DNA of 64,000 nucleotides from Novosphingobium sp. Rr 2-17 (lineage in GTDB: Bacteria > Pseudomonadota > Alphaproteobacteria > Sphingomonadales > Sphingomonadaceae): contig NZ_AKFJ01000089.1 of assembly GCF_000272475.1 (NCBI RefSeq), positions 35,763 through 99,762 of the forward strand, written 5' to 3'. This document shows positions 1-8,482 of the stretch, piece by piece; within the stretch, counting starts at the first letter, position 1, and each line of letters starts with the position of its first letter. The notes under the pieces are model-generated. The model was not told the DNA's origin, made no database searches, and worked only from the letters and a program-made list of their open reading frames with translations. Position numbers and translations under genes: made by a program.

Positions 1-343
1 ACGAATGGATGCCCATCGCGCTGACCGTCGCGGCGACAGACAGCAATTCGGCAGGCGTCGCGCCCAGATCCAGCGCCTGGCGAGCGTGGTTGCGCAACCC
101 CTTGGCGAACATGTGCGTGGGCGCGCAATTGGTGGCGACGTACAGCAGTTCGATGAACTTGGGCGGCAAATTGCCCCGCTCCAGCGCGTAGACCGAGAAG
201 TCGAGATACGCGGCGACGTAAGCGGGCGAATAGGCCAGCAGCGCTTCCCAATCGTCGTGCCAATGGCCCCGGCGGCGGCGAAATTCCGCACGCACGAATG
301 CCGGGTCGAGCTTGTCCTGCAGCACGGGGGCTTGCGTCGCCAT
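1..343 (-). CDS. Carboxymuconolactone decarboxylase/AhpD-like protein (3' end outside window)
   Basis: The first 114 residues are visible on the minus strand; the C-terminus lies beyond position 1. The segment EALLAYSPAYVAAYLDF followed by FIELLYVATNCAPTH and HARQALDLGATPAEL is typical of the CMD/AhpD fold. The CxxC-x3-H redox pair of peroxidase-type AhpD is not present (only one Cys, in NCAPTH), so a decarboxylase or unknown enzymatic role is more likely than peroxide reduction. The ATG lies 2 bases after the stop of the upstream oxygenase gene, so the two are almost certainly cotranscribed. In that context a role in processing a ring-cleavage or hydroxylation product is plausible but inferred. 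Confidence 0.8.
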   Translation of the reverse strand, partial: MATQAPVLQDKLDPAFVRAEFRRRRGHWHDDWEALLAYSPAYVAAYLDFSVYALERGNLPPKFIELLYVATNCAPTHMFAKGLRNHARQALDLGATPAELLSVAATVSAMGIHS

Positions 344-345
344 CG

Positions 346-1566
346 TCAGAACGGCGTCAGCGGAGAGAGGCCGAAGTGCAGCCGGGCCGCATTCACCGCC
401 GTGCGCGAACGCTGTTGGACGAAGTGGGTCTTCTGGACGCTGGCGTCACGATAGAGGCGGGCGAGCATCGAATCCTTGGCTCCGATGCTGGTGCCGGCGG
501 TGGTGAAGATGATCTCCAGCGCGTCCCAGGCCAAGCGGCACGCTTCCTGGGCGACAGTGAAAAGACGGCGATCGGTTTCCTCTGTGAAGTCGCCGCCGGT
601 GCGCGGATCTGCGGCGCAGGCCTCGACGTATTCCTCGGTGACCTTGAGCAACAGCGACTCTGCGGCGTCCAGCTTGGCCTGGGCATCGCCGTAGTACTGC
701 TGGAACTCGTGGCTTTCGTAGAGGAAGACCTTGGGCGGAAAGCGCATCTTCTTGGTGCAGCAGATCTCTTCGTACAGATCGAGAGCGCCCTTGACCGTGC
801 CGATCACCACCGCGCCCAGCTCGATCAGGAAGAACGAGCCCTTGCGTCCGTTGTACATCGGATTGGCGTGGGTCGCCCCGGCGCCGGGCGCCTGCCACAT
901 CGCCATCGGCGCGGTGCGATAGTCGGGGATGAAGACGTCCTTGACCACCACCTGGCGCGATCCGGTGCCTTGCATTCCCATCATTCGCCAATTGTCGACG
1001 ATGGTGAAATCCTCGCGATCGACCAGCATCAGCCGCGCGGCAAAGCCGCCCTGGCCGTCCGGGATCAAGCCGCTGACCATGGCATGGGTCGATACGTCGC
1101 AGCCCGAGGTGTAGTCCCACGCGCCGGAGACGCGGTAGCCGCCCTCCTCCGCCTTCACCGGCACCGGCGAGCCGACCGAGGGGCAGCGGTAGTCGCCATC
1201 GTCGCCGTACGCTTCTTCCTGCGCGCGTTCGTCGAAATCGGCGAGCATGATCGGATGGCCGGACACCAGCGCCAGCACCCAACCGCTGGACGGACAACCG
1301 CGCGCGATCTCCATCATCACCCGCACGTACGTCGTCAGGCTGAACTCGTAGCCGCCAAACCGGCGCGGCTGGACCACGCGGAAGAACCCGGCCTCGAGGA
1401 ATTCCTGGTTGGTCTGCTCCAGCAGCCGCCCGGCGGCCTCTGCCTCCGCCTGGCGCGAGCGCAAGGTGGGGATCATCGCGGTGGCGCGGGCGATCATCGC
1501 CTCGGGCGTCAGGCCCGGCTCGGGCGGCGTGAGGGTGTGGACGGTTTGGGTGGGCGCGGTGGCCAT
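346..1566 (-). CDS. Flavin-dependent monooxygenase, oxygenase component (acyl-CoA dehydrogenase fold, HsaA/GraA-like)
   Basis: About 406 residues with the acyl-CoA dehydrogenase fold but no acyl-CoA dehydrogenase catalytic signature. An N-terminal helical domain (FLEAGFFRVVQPRRFGGYE) is followed by a middle beta domain (GYRVSGAWDYTSGCDVS, MQGTGSRQVVVKDVFIP) and a type-2 C-terminal helical domain. This is the pattern of oxygenases that use FADH2/FMNH2 supplied by a partner reductase (HsaA, HpaB-type, resorcinol hydroxylase GraA). The start MATAPTQ is chosen because AAGAGG sits 7 bases upstream; the frame is open further upstream without family similarity. A flavin reductase gene diverges from it. 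The substrate is unknown; a phenol yielding hydroquinone or hydroxyquinol would suit the cluster. Confidence 0.85.
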   Translation of the reverse strand: MATAPTQTVHTLTPPEPGLTPEAMIARATAMIPTLRSRQAEAEAAGRLLEQTNQEFLEAGFFRVVQPRRFGGYEFSLTTYVRVMMEIARGCPSSGWVLALVSGHPIMLADFDERAQEEAYGDDGDYRCPSVGSPVPVKAEEGGYRVSGAWDYTSGCDVSTHAMVSGLIPDGQGGFAARLMLVDREDFTIVDNWRMMGMQGTGSRQVVVKDVFIPDYRTAPMAMWQAPGAGATHANPMYNGRKGSFFLIELGAVVIGTVKGALDLYEEICCTKKMRFPPKVFLYESHEFQQYYGDAQAKLDAAESLLLKVTEEYVEACAADPRTGGDFTEETDRRLFTVAQEACRLAWDALEIIFTTAGTSIGAKDSMLARLYRDASVQKTHFVQQRSRTAVNAARLHFGLSPLTPF

Positions 1567-1883
1567 GGAAAAGCCTCTTACCTTCACCAGCGATCGGCCG
1601 GCGGTCGTGCAGTGTGATTGGGCGAGAGGGCCGGTTCCGGGCAAGGCGGCACGGGGCCTCGTCCGCTTTGTGTACTTCGCAGTTGCAGCGTCGGCGAGGT
1701 TGCGCTGGCGGTTTCCTCCCCCGCCATTTTGAACCCACCCTCGTCATTGCCGCGCAGGACAAAGGCCATTCGCGCTTGCCCCCAAGCCTACCCCCGCCAT
1801 CGCGTCCGCGCAGTGTCTCGCCAATGGCTGGAACTGCCGGCGCGTTCGCCTTAAGTCGCAAGCCGAACGATGGAGAAAACTCG
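1567..1883. promoter_or_regulatory. Divergent intergenic region between oxygenase and flavin reductase genes
   Basis: These 317 bases separate two divergently transcribed genes that probably work as one enzyme, so both promoters must lie here. I see no convincing -35/-10 pair or clear operator palindrome by eye. Several frames are open across the region, but none carries recognisable protein features. Confidence 0.35.
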
Positions 1884-2393
1884 ATGACCCAGCCCGCACC
1901 CACCGTAGCGATCGACCCCCAGAGCTTTCGCAAGGTGCTGGGCGCCTACCCCACCGGCGTGTGCGTCATCACCTCGGTGCTGGACGGGGTTCGCGCAGGT
2001 CTGGCGGTGGGATCGTTCACCTCGATCTCGCTGGACCCGCCGCTCGTGGGCTTCTTTCCCGGCAAGTCCTCGACCAGTTGGAAAAGCATCGAGCAGGCCG
2101 GACGCTTCTGCGTCAACGTGCTGGGCAGCGACCAACTCGCCATCAGCCACCGCTTCGCCTCCAAGGGCGGCGACAAATTCGCCGACCTCGCCCACGGCAC
2201 CAGCCCGGCGGGCCTGCCCTTGCTCGATGGCGCGATGGCGTGGATCGATTGCCGGCTGGAGACCGTCTACGACATCGGCGACCACTATCTGGTGGTCGGC
2301 GCGGTCACCGACCTTGCCTGCAAGCCCGACGGCACCCCGCTGATCTTCCTGCGCGGCGCGTATCACGATGCGGTGCCGTTGGCGGGGGATTGA
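1884..2393 (+). CDS. Flavin reductase (HpaC/HsaB-like) partner of a two-component monooxygenase
   Basis: A 169-residue flavin reductase-like FMN-binding domain protein. Diagnostic segments are FRKVLGAYPTGVCVITS, GLAVGSFTSISLDPPLVGF, then RFCVNVLGSDQ and HYLVVGAVTD near the C-terminus. Such proteins use NAD(P)H to reduce FMN or FAD, which diffuses to an oxygenase. The ATG at 1884 is preferred over upstream in-frame starts because GGAG lies 9 bases before it and homology begins directly after it. It diverges from the acyl-CoA-dehydrogenase-fold oxygenase, its likely partner. Confidence 0.9.
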   Translation: MTQPAPTVAIDPQSFRKVLGAYPTGVCVITSVLDGVRAGLAVGSFTSISLDPPLVGFFPGKSSTSWKSIEQAGRFCVNVLGSDQLAISHRFASKGGDKFADLAHGTSPAGLPLLDGAMAWIDCRLETVYDIGDHYLVVGAVTDLACKPDGTPLIFLRGAYHDAVPLAGD

Positions 2394-2463
2394 GGCACAG
2401 CTCGCCACGCCAAGCGTAGCGCGCCAGCGCCGTATTCGTCCGCGTGCGGCATTATTCTAAAAT

Positions 2464-2499
2464 ATTTGTCATGCGCGAAACATTTGTCATGCGCGAAAC
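2464..2499. repeat. Perfect 18-bp tandem duplication
   Basis: The 18-mer ATTTGTCATGCGCGAAAC occurs twice head to tail in the spacer downstream of the flavin reductase gene. It is too short to be a mobile element and looks like a slippage duplication; no protein is encoded across it. Confidence 0.85.
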
Positions 2500-2633
2500 A
2501 GCTGTGCGTCTGATACGTCGTAAGGCAATCGGCGCTAGGGAACGCTCATTGCAGTCGCACTTGCTGGCGGCGCGCATAAGAGGCTGATGGCGCTATTGGT
2601 TATTCCGAAGAGCAGGCTGAAGGACATGGCGGT

Positions 2634-2843
2634 ATGAAAAAGCCCGAATGGTTCCGCGCACCCTCAACCGGCGGCCTTTTGCTTTTTCCATGTTCCCGCC
2701 AGGGTTGGATCGTAATGCTGATCTTGATCCTCGCGCTGCTCGCTTCAATCTGGTTGCCGCCTATGATTTCGCAACCTTACCGAATTGGTTGTCTTGTGGT
2801 GTATTTGGCCGTCAGCTACTGGGCAAAAGCAATGGATCAATAG
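2634..2843 (+). CDS. Small hypothetical membrane protein
   Basis: A 69-codon frame with a hydrophobic stretch from about residue 26 to 43 (WIVMLILILALLASIWLPP) and a second from about 50 to 63 (IGCLVVYLAVSYWAKA), so two membrane helices are possible. The start has only a weak purine-rich stretch before it. It stands alone between the flavin reductase and a palindromic repeat and belongs to no family I recognise. It may be real because of the clean hydrophobic pattern, but chance coding cannot be excluded. Confidence 0.4.
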   Translation: MKKPEWFRAPSTGGLLLFPCSRQGWIVMLILILALLASIWLPPMISQPYRIGCLVVYLAVSYWAKAMDQ

Positions 2844-2971
2844 CTACCGCTACGGGCCGCCATCACCCTAAACCATTCTGACTTAAAATTCCAAAGAGAG
2901 CCGTTCTCACCAATGAGCTACTCGACTATCTAATGTACCGGGCTTGTAAGCAGAACCCATCCCCCTGCCGT

Positions 2972-3061
2972 TCGTCATTGCGAGCCACCGTAGGTGGCGC
3001 GGCAATCCAGGGCGGATTGCACCGCCCTGGATTGCTTCACCCTGCGGGTTCGCAATGACGA
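2972..3061. repeat. Intergenic palindromic (REP/MITE-like) repeat
   Basis: A nested inverted repeat. The outer arms TCGTCATTGCGA (2972-2983) and TCGCAATGACGA (3050-3061) are perfect complements. The inner arms GCAATCCAGGGCGG (3002-3015) and CCGCCCTGGATTGC (3022-3035) form a perfect 14-bp stem with a 6-base loop. Elements built on CGTCATTGCGA...GCAATCCAG are a familiar dispersed intergenic repeat in alphaproteobacteria. Here it sits just past the 3' end of the TonB receptor gene and may also help end its transcript. Confidence 0.8.
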
Positions 3062-3112
3062 AACGAGGGAGGAAGGGTGTTACCGAAGCTTCGGTATTAC
3101 CCTCCAATCCAA

Positions 3113-5434
3113 TCAGAACTTGCGTTTGATCGAGGCGAACACCGTGCGTGGGCGCGCCGGCGTTGCACGCGTCGTTCCGGTGCCTTGATACGTATCGTCG
3201 ATGTTGAGGTAGTAGTACTTGTTGGTCAGGTTGGTCACCGATACCGCCAGCGACCAGTTCTTGTCGTTCGGTGCGTAGGTCAACTGGGCGTTCATCACCG
3301 TGAACGGCTGCAGCCGGTTCAGCGATGTATTCACCGCCTGGGTGTAGAGGCTCGACTGGTAGTTGACGTCCAGACGCGGGGTCAGGGTGCCGATGCTGCC
3401 GAGCGGGATCTCGTATTGCACGCCAAGGCTGGCCTTCCACTTGGGCGTGAACGGCGAGGTCATGTCCATGGTGATGCCGGACGAGATGGCGTCGGCCGAC
3501 AGTTTGGTGAACTGGAAGTCGATGTAGCTGACCGAACCATCGATCTGCAGGCCCGGCACCGGACGTGCGTTCAGTTCCAGCTCGACGCCCTTGAGCTTGG
3601 CATTGCCCGAGTTGAGCGGGATCGCCGAGATCGGGAAGCCGCCGTAACCGCTAGTGATCGTTTCCTGAATATCGCGGAACAGATCGTAAAACGCGCTCGC
3701 ATTGAGCGTCAGCCGGCGGTCGAACAAGTTGGCCTTGGCGCCCACCTCGAAGTTGTACAGCTTTTCGGCACCGAACTCCTTGATCTGGCTTTCGGTGAAC
3801 GGGCGCGGGTTGATGCCGCCGCCGCGAAAGCCGGTGGAGAACGTGGCGTATGTCATCACCGCATCGGAGACGTGGTAATCCAAGGTGGCGCGATAGTCGT
3901 TCGAATTGCCCCGGAAGCGCCCCGTCATCCCGTCGATCGCCGCTGCCAGCGCCGCACCCGGCGTGTTGGCGCTGCGGTTGAAGGTGTAATCGCGCTTATC
4001 GTGGGTGTAGCGATAGCCCAGCGTCAGGTTGAGCTTGTCGGTCGCATGGTACACGCCATGGACGAACCCGGCGATGCTGCCGGCAGTGACAACGTCGTGC
4101 TGGTCGAAGTCCGAAATCATCGGCGGGAAGCCGACGTAACCGACGTTCTGCCGCCCGGCCTGAACGCCGCGATCTTTCGAGTAATAGCCGCCCACGGTCC
4201 AATCGATCGGGCCGTTCGTACCGTTCAACCGCAGTTCCTGGGTGAAGGTGCGGTACTTCAACTGGTTGTCCTGCTGCAGCGCGGTCAGCGGGCCGCCGTC
4301 ACCATCGCTGGTGAAGCGCGCGGTGTAGGCGCGATAGGCCGTAATCGACGTCAACGACAAGGTATCGTTGATGTCGTACTTGATCCGGCCCGATACGCCC
4401 CAGGGCTTTGCCTTGGCGACTGCGGGTTGGCAGTAGCCCAGTTCGGCGACGCAATAGGTTTCGTAGTTGGTGAAGCGGCCTGACGTCAGGAATTGCGCGA
4501 AGTCGGTCTGGGGAATGCCCGACGAGTTACGCGCGTAGATCAGCTTGGTCGCGGCCGGCTCGTCGTCGATCCGGGTATAGTCGGCGGACAAGTCAACCTG
4601 CAGCGCGTCGCTGGGAGTCCAGCGCAACTGGCCGCGAATGCCGCGGTGGTCGCTGCCGCCTTCCTTGCCCAGCTTGCAATTGGACGCCGTGGTGACAGCC
4701 GCAACGCCCGAGCCGGGATTGAGGCAGCCATAGTCGAGCCGGGTGACGTAGCCGTCCTCACGCGAGTAAGCGCCCGTCAGACGCAAGGCCAAGCGGTCCT
4801 GCACGATCGGGATATTGATCGCGCCGCGAACGCGCACGGCGTTGTACGAACCGTATCCGGCCTCGATATTGCCGCCGAAATCGTTGTCCGGCGCCTTGGA
4901 AAAGATCTTGATCGAGCCGCCTTCGGAGTTCTTGCCCGACAGCGTGCCTTGCGGTCCGCGCAGCACTTCGACCCGGTCGATATCGACCAGATCGGAAGCC
5001 GAGCCGAACAGCGTGGGCATGTAGACGTCATCGACGTAGACGCCGACCGCCGGGCTGATCGCGAAGTTGTAGTCGCCCGCACCGATCCCGCGAATGCTGA
5101 TGCTGGGGGTGAGGCCGTAGCCTGACCCGCCCTTGAGCACCGTAATGTTCGGCGCGTTGGCGGCAATATCGACGACGTTGACCTGGTTGCGCTGCTGCAG
5201 CGATTCCGAGGTGATCGCGGTGATCGCAAGCGGGGTATCCTGCAGCCGTTCCGAGCGGAACTGCGCGGTCACCACGATTTCCGGCGTGGATGGGCTGGTG
5301 GTAACCCGTGACCCGGTACTCGCGCTCGGGGCGTTCGGCTCTGCTTGGGCCTGGGCGAAAACGGGCGTCGCGACTGCAACTGCGAACGCAGAAGCGCTCA
5401 TCAAGCACGAAAGCCTCAGCATACGTTGGTTCAT
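3113..5434 (-). CDS. TonB-dependent outer membrane receptor
   Basis: A 773-residue receptor with a Sec signal peptide (MNQRMLRLSCLMSASAFAVA, cleavage near VFAQA). The TonB box PEIVVTAQ is near residue 50. The plug domain (residues about 60-175) has SISIRGIG and VEVLRGPQGTLSGKNSEGG, followed by a 22-strand barrel ending in the C-terminal Phe typical of outer membrane porins (SIKRKF). AGAGG precedes the ATG. Sphingomonads use many such receptors for uptake of aromatics and glycans. Lying 221 bases downstream of a CoA-transferase gene on the same strand within an aromatic cluster, it probably imports the substrate or a siderophore-like compound; the ligand is unknown. Confidence 0.92.
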   Translation of the reverse strand: MNQRMLRLSCLMSASAFAVAVATPVFAQAQAEPNAPSASTGSRVTTSPSTPEIVVTAQFRSERLQDTPLAITAITSESLQQRNQVNVVDIAANAPNITVLKGGSGYGLTPSISIRGIGAGDYNFAISPAVGVYVDDVYMPTLFGSASDLVDIDRVEVLRGPQGTLSGKNSEGGSIKIFSKAPDNDFGGNIEAGYGSYNAVRVRGAINIPIVQDRLALRLTGAYSREDGYVTRLDYGCLNPGSGVAAVTTASNCKLGKEGGSDHRGIRGQLRWTPSDALQVDLSADYTRIDDEPAATKLIYARNSSGIPQTDFAQFLTSGRFTNYETYCVAELGYCQPAVAKAKPWGVSGRIKYDINDTLSLTSITAYRAYTARFTSDGDGGPLTALQQDNQLKYRTFTQELRLNGTNGPIDWTVGGYYSKDRGVQAGRQNVGYVGFPPMISDFDQHDVVTAGSIAGFVHGVYHATDKLNLTLGYRYTHDKRDYTFNRSANTPGAALAAAIDGMTGRFRGNSNDYRATLDYHVSDAVMTYATFSTGFRGGGINPRPFTESQIKEFGAEKLYNFEVGAKANLFDRRLTLNASAFYDLFRDIQETITSGYGGFPISAIPLNSGNAKLKGVELELNARPVPGLQIDGSVSYIDFQFTKLSADAISSGITMDMTSPFTPKWKASLGVQYEIPLGSIGTLTPRLDVNYQSSLYTQAVNTSLNRLQPFTVMNAQLTYAPNDKNWSLAVSVTNLTNKYYYLNIDDTYQGTGTTRATPARPRTVFASIKRKF

Positions 5435-5548
5435 GATAATCCTCTTCCCTGAACACAGGAGCCTTTGGGCCCAAAGCGGCGCCGGACTTCTTGTTCTTGT
5501 CGAACCCGGTGGTGCCGTTTTACGGCCACCATCCGGACAAATCCCAGT

Positions 5549-5582
5549 AGTGTAGTTGTTTTGTTTGATCTCCAGCTACACT
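5549..5582. promoter_or_regulatory. Candidate operator: 7-bp inverted repeat upstream of the TonB receptor gene
   Basis: AGTGTAG (5549-5555) and CTACACT (5576-5582) are perfect complements separated by 20 bases, about 115 bases upstream of the receptor ATG on the minus strand. The same spacer also contains ATCCGGACA at 5531-5539, which recurs upstream of the hydroquinone dioxygenase genes. Functional meaning is inferred only from position. Confidence 0.2.
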
Positions 5583-5655
5583 TGCCGGTGTAAGACACAC
5601 CAGGACACTGGGCAGCTGAAGTTTATCGCTCGTCCGTTGTGTGTATTTATTTCAT

Positions 5656-7059
5656 TCAACACAATTCAACATCACCCAGCACTCGTACGTCGGTGGCAAA
5701 ATCGAAGGACATCGGGGTGACGGCGCGTATCTCGTCCGGGGTAAAGCCGGGCGCGATCTCTTCGACCACGAAGCGGCCATCGATCCAGCGGAACAGCGCC
5801 AGATCGGTGACGATCACCTTGACGCAGGCCGGCGCCGTCAGCGGATAGGCGCATTGCTCGACCAGCTTGGGCCGGCCCTTGCTGTCGGTATGCTCCATCA
5901 CCACCACCACGGGCGCGCCCGATGCGGCCAGGTCCATCGCCCCGCCGATGCCGCCGCCGATCTGGCCGGGCGTCGCCCAGTTCGCCAGATCGCCGCTACC
6001 GCTGACCTGGTAGGCCCCCAGCATGACCGATGACAGTTTGCCCGACCGCGCCACTTCGAACGAGACGACGCTGTCGAACACCGCGCCGCCCGCACGCATG
6101 CGGATGAAGTTGCCGGCGGCGTCGAAGAAGTCGGAATCGAATTCTTCGGGATCGTCCAGCAAATCGTAGGCCAGCGCACCGTTCTCTGCGTGGAGGAAGA
6201 CGCCCCGGCCCTGGATGTGCCCGGCCACCAGCGTCGGCAGGCCCGAGCCCAGGTTGATGTAGTCGCCATCCTCGACCAACCCCGCCGCGCGGCGCGCGAT
6301 ACCCGAGCGCGAGAGCGCGGGCTTGCCGAAATACTCCCGCCCGCTTTCAGGCGCCCGGCGCTTCATCTTGCTGGCGGCAGCGCCGAGCGTGATGGTGGAC
6401 TGAACCACGCGGTGGACGAAGATGCCCGGCAGGTCGACCTCGTGCGGCGGGATCACGCCCGGCTCGACGATCTCCTGCACCTCGACGATCGCCAGCTTGG
6501 CGGCTTTCGCGAACGAGGCGTGGAAGTGGGCGCTGCTGCCGCGAAACTGGACGTTGCCGTAACGGTCCGCCCGCCAGCCGCGAATGAACGCGACGTCCAC
6601 CGGCAGCGCGTGTTCCAGCACGAAGTCGTTGCCATCGAAGTCCCGCACTTCCTTGCCGTTCGCCAGCGGGGTTCCGACCGTCACCGGGCTGTAGAACGCG
6701 CGCAGGCCCGCTCCGGCGGCGCGCAGGCGATCGACCAGGATACCTTGCGGCACCATCTCCAGCGCCAGCTTGCCCTCGGCCACCAGCGCCTCTTCGGGAG
6801 ACGGCATCCCGGGCCGCGCCGAGAACGACACTACCACGGCGTCCACCTGCCCGTTCTCGACCAGGATCTGCGGGCGATGCGCGCCGCCGCCGCCGAGCGA
6901 GTTGGCGACGATGCGCAGCCCCCGCGCACCGTGGTCGCGCAGCGCGACGGTGAGGCTGTTGGGATAGCTATGGCCGACCCCGAAGCCACCGATGGCGACG
7001 GTCAACCCGTCCGCGATGTCGGCGACGGCGGCGTCGGGCGATGCGAATACCTTGTTCAT
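5656..7059 (-). CDS. Fused alpha-beta CoA-transferase family I (3-oxoacid/acyl CoA-transferase)
   Basis: A 467-residue protein in which both subunits of a family I CoA-transferase are joined. The N-terminal half carries the alpha glycine-rich CoA loop (IAIGGFGVGHSYPNSL) and GWRADRYGNVQFRG. The C-terminal half has NLGSGLPTLVAG and the catalytic Glu in AENGALAY (Glu292). The linker is around residue 235-260. The family moves CoA from acyl-CoA to a free carboxylate. A separate two-gene 3-oxoadipate CoA-transferase lies 10 kb away, so this one may act on a different acid made earlier in the pathway. Its gene lies between the MFS permease and TonB receptor genes on the same strand. Confidence 0.88.
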   Translation of the reverse strand: MNKVFASPDAAVADIADGLTVAIGGFGVGHSYPNSLTVALRDHGARGLRIVANSLGGGGAHRPQILVENGQVDAVVVSFSARPGMPSPEEALVAEGKLALEMVPQGILVDRLRAAGAGLRAFYSPVTVGTPLANGKEVRDFDGNDFVLEHALPVDVAFIRGWRADRYGNVQFRGSSAHFHASFAKAAKLAIVEVQEIVEPGVIPPHEVDLPGIFVHRVVQSTITLGAAASKMKRRAPESGREYFGKPALSRSGIARRAAGLVEDGDYINLGSGLPTLVAGHIQGRGVFLHAENGALAYDLLDDPEEFDSDFFDAAGNFIRMRAGGAVFDSVVSFEVARSGKLSSVMLGAYQVSGSGDLANWATPGQIGGGIGGAMDLAASGAPVVVVMEHTDSKGRPKLVEQCAYPLTAPACVKVIVTDLALFRWIDGRFVVEEIAPGFTPDEIRAVTPMSFDFATDVRVLGDVELC

Positions 7060-7192
7060 AGGCTCTTTCTGATCTTGCGCGATTGCGGTTCCGAAGCTTG
7101 GCTAGGAAGCCCGGCGGCGGCAGGATAGTCGGATCGCCAGTGCGTCCGGCGCGTGAACCTGGGGGCGTGCGCCTGAGGCGTGCGGCCCCGCG

Positions 7193-8482
7193 TCAGAACG
7201 CGGCGTGCCGCATCTTGCCTCGCGCTTGCTCGACCCGTGGCTTCTTCACCCCCGGCGGCCGCGTCAGCATCAGGATCGCGGCGCTGAGGATGTTGAACGC
7301 GATCAGCGTCATGATCACCGGCAGATAGGTGTGGTGGGCATCGAAGTAGGCGCCCGCGACGATCGGCACCACGCCCCCGCCCGCCGTCTGGGTCAGCAGG
7401 CCCAGCGCGGTGAGCGAGGGGAACAAGGCGGCGGTCCAATAATGGCCGAACATCGCCATGTTGCCCACTTGCAGCGCCCCAAAGGCGAAGCCGGCGATCA
7501 CCGCATACGTATTGAGCATCAGCGCGCCAGAGACATGCGCCAGCACCAGGAACGCCGCCGCGAAGATCAGCAGCGACGCCGCGCACGCCACCCGAGGCGC
7601 CACGCGCGGCGCGATCGCCCCGATCGCCAGGTTGCCCCCCAGCGTCGCCAGCGAGAACACCGACACCGCAGCGGCCGCCGCCGCCGGATCGAACCCGGTA
7701 TCGCGCAAATACGCCTGGACGTGCGCGGTCAGGAACGCGCCGTCCGCCATTGCCGCCAGCATGCACAAGCACACCGCCCACAGGAACGGCGAGCGCAAGG
7801 CATCGCCCAGCGTCTGGCCCGCCGCCGCGCTTGCCCCCACCGGCGGACGGCCGGGACGGTCGAGCGCTTCCTTGAGCGGCGCGGTTCCCGCCGGAACGCC
7901 AGCCCCGCTATCGGCCTTGTCGCGCACCAGCAGCAGCGTCAGCGCCACGCCGACCACTGCCGCGCCCATGAACACCGCCCAGCCGGTGCGCCATGCGTGG
8001 GTGCTCTCGATCACCCGCGTCACCAGCCACACCGAGCCGAACCCGCCCACGCCCATCGCCGCATACAGCACCGAAAGCGCCGTCGTCCGCTTGTCCTCGA
8101 ACCATTGCGAGATGCCGGTCTGGCACGTCACGATCCCGGTGAGGTTGCTGGCAACGCCCATGCCGACGCTGAACACCAGCACTGCCTGCCACGCTGCCGT
8201 AACCAAAGTCGCCATGACGAGCGCGAGCACACCCATCAGCACGGCGCCGGCGATCAGGGGCCGACGAATGCCAAAGCGGTTCACCACCACCGCGCCCGCC
8301 GGGGCCATCAAGCCGCTGACGATCATGTTGACCGCCACCAGCAGGCCCAGCGTCTGCCGGCTCCAGCCCATGTCGACCACCATGAAGGTGTTGACGACGC
8401 TGCCGGCATAGATCGGCAGTGCCATACCTAAACTCAGCATGTACGAAAGAACGGCCAGCACGACCCAGCGTTGGTTGTTCAT
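7193..8482 (-). CDS. Major facilitator superfamily transporter
   Basis: About 429 residues with twelve predicted hydrophobic helices in two halves. The first half has the MFS loop NRFGIRRPLIAGA between helices 2 and 3. A charged central loop (DKADSGAGVPAG through GRPPVGAS) separates the halves. The start at MNNQRW is preferred over an ATG 15 bases upstream, since GGATGGG lies 6 bases before it. As an inner membrane permease beside aromatic catabolism genes it probably imports an aromatic or dicarboxylic acid. The gene heads a same-strand series with the CoA-transferase and TonB receptor genes. Confidence 0.88.
   Translation of the reverse strand: MNNQRWVVLAVLSYMLSLGMALPIYAGSVVNTFMVVDMGWSRQTLGLLVAVNMIVSGLMAPAGAVVVNRFGIRRPLIAGAVLMGVLALVMATLVTAAWQAVLVFSVGMGVASNLTGIVTCQTGISQWFEDKRTTALSVLYAAMGVGGFGSVWLVTRVIESTHAWRTGWAVFMGAAVVGVALTLLLVRDKADSGAGVPAGTAPLKEALDRPGRPPVGASAAAGQTLGDALRSPFLWAVCLCMLAAMADGAFLTAHVQAYLRDTGFDPAAAAAAVSVFSLATLGGNLAIGAIAPRVAPRVACAASLLIFAAAFLVLAHVSGALMLNTYAVIAGFAFGALQVGNMAMFGHYWTAALFPSLTALGLLTQTAGGGVVPIVAGAYFDAHHTYLPVIMTLIAFNILSAAILMLTRPPGVKKPRVEQARGKMRHAAF

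Noticed and set aside
446..1933. Long open frame (about 495 codons) on the minus strand across the oxygenase gene
   Set aside because: It is a shifted frame of the oxygenase gene, rich in Arg, Gly and Pro without domain features; the oxygenase frame has clear family motifs.
3077..4483. 468-codon open frame on the plus strand
   Set aside because: It is antisense to the TonB receptor gene; the composition is that of a GC-rich shadow frame and no family pattern is seen.
7205..8431. 408-codon open frame on the plus strand
   Set aside because: It mirrors the MFS transporter gene and reads as His/Arg/Gln-rich nonsense.
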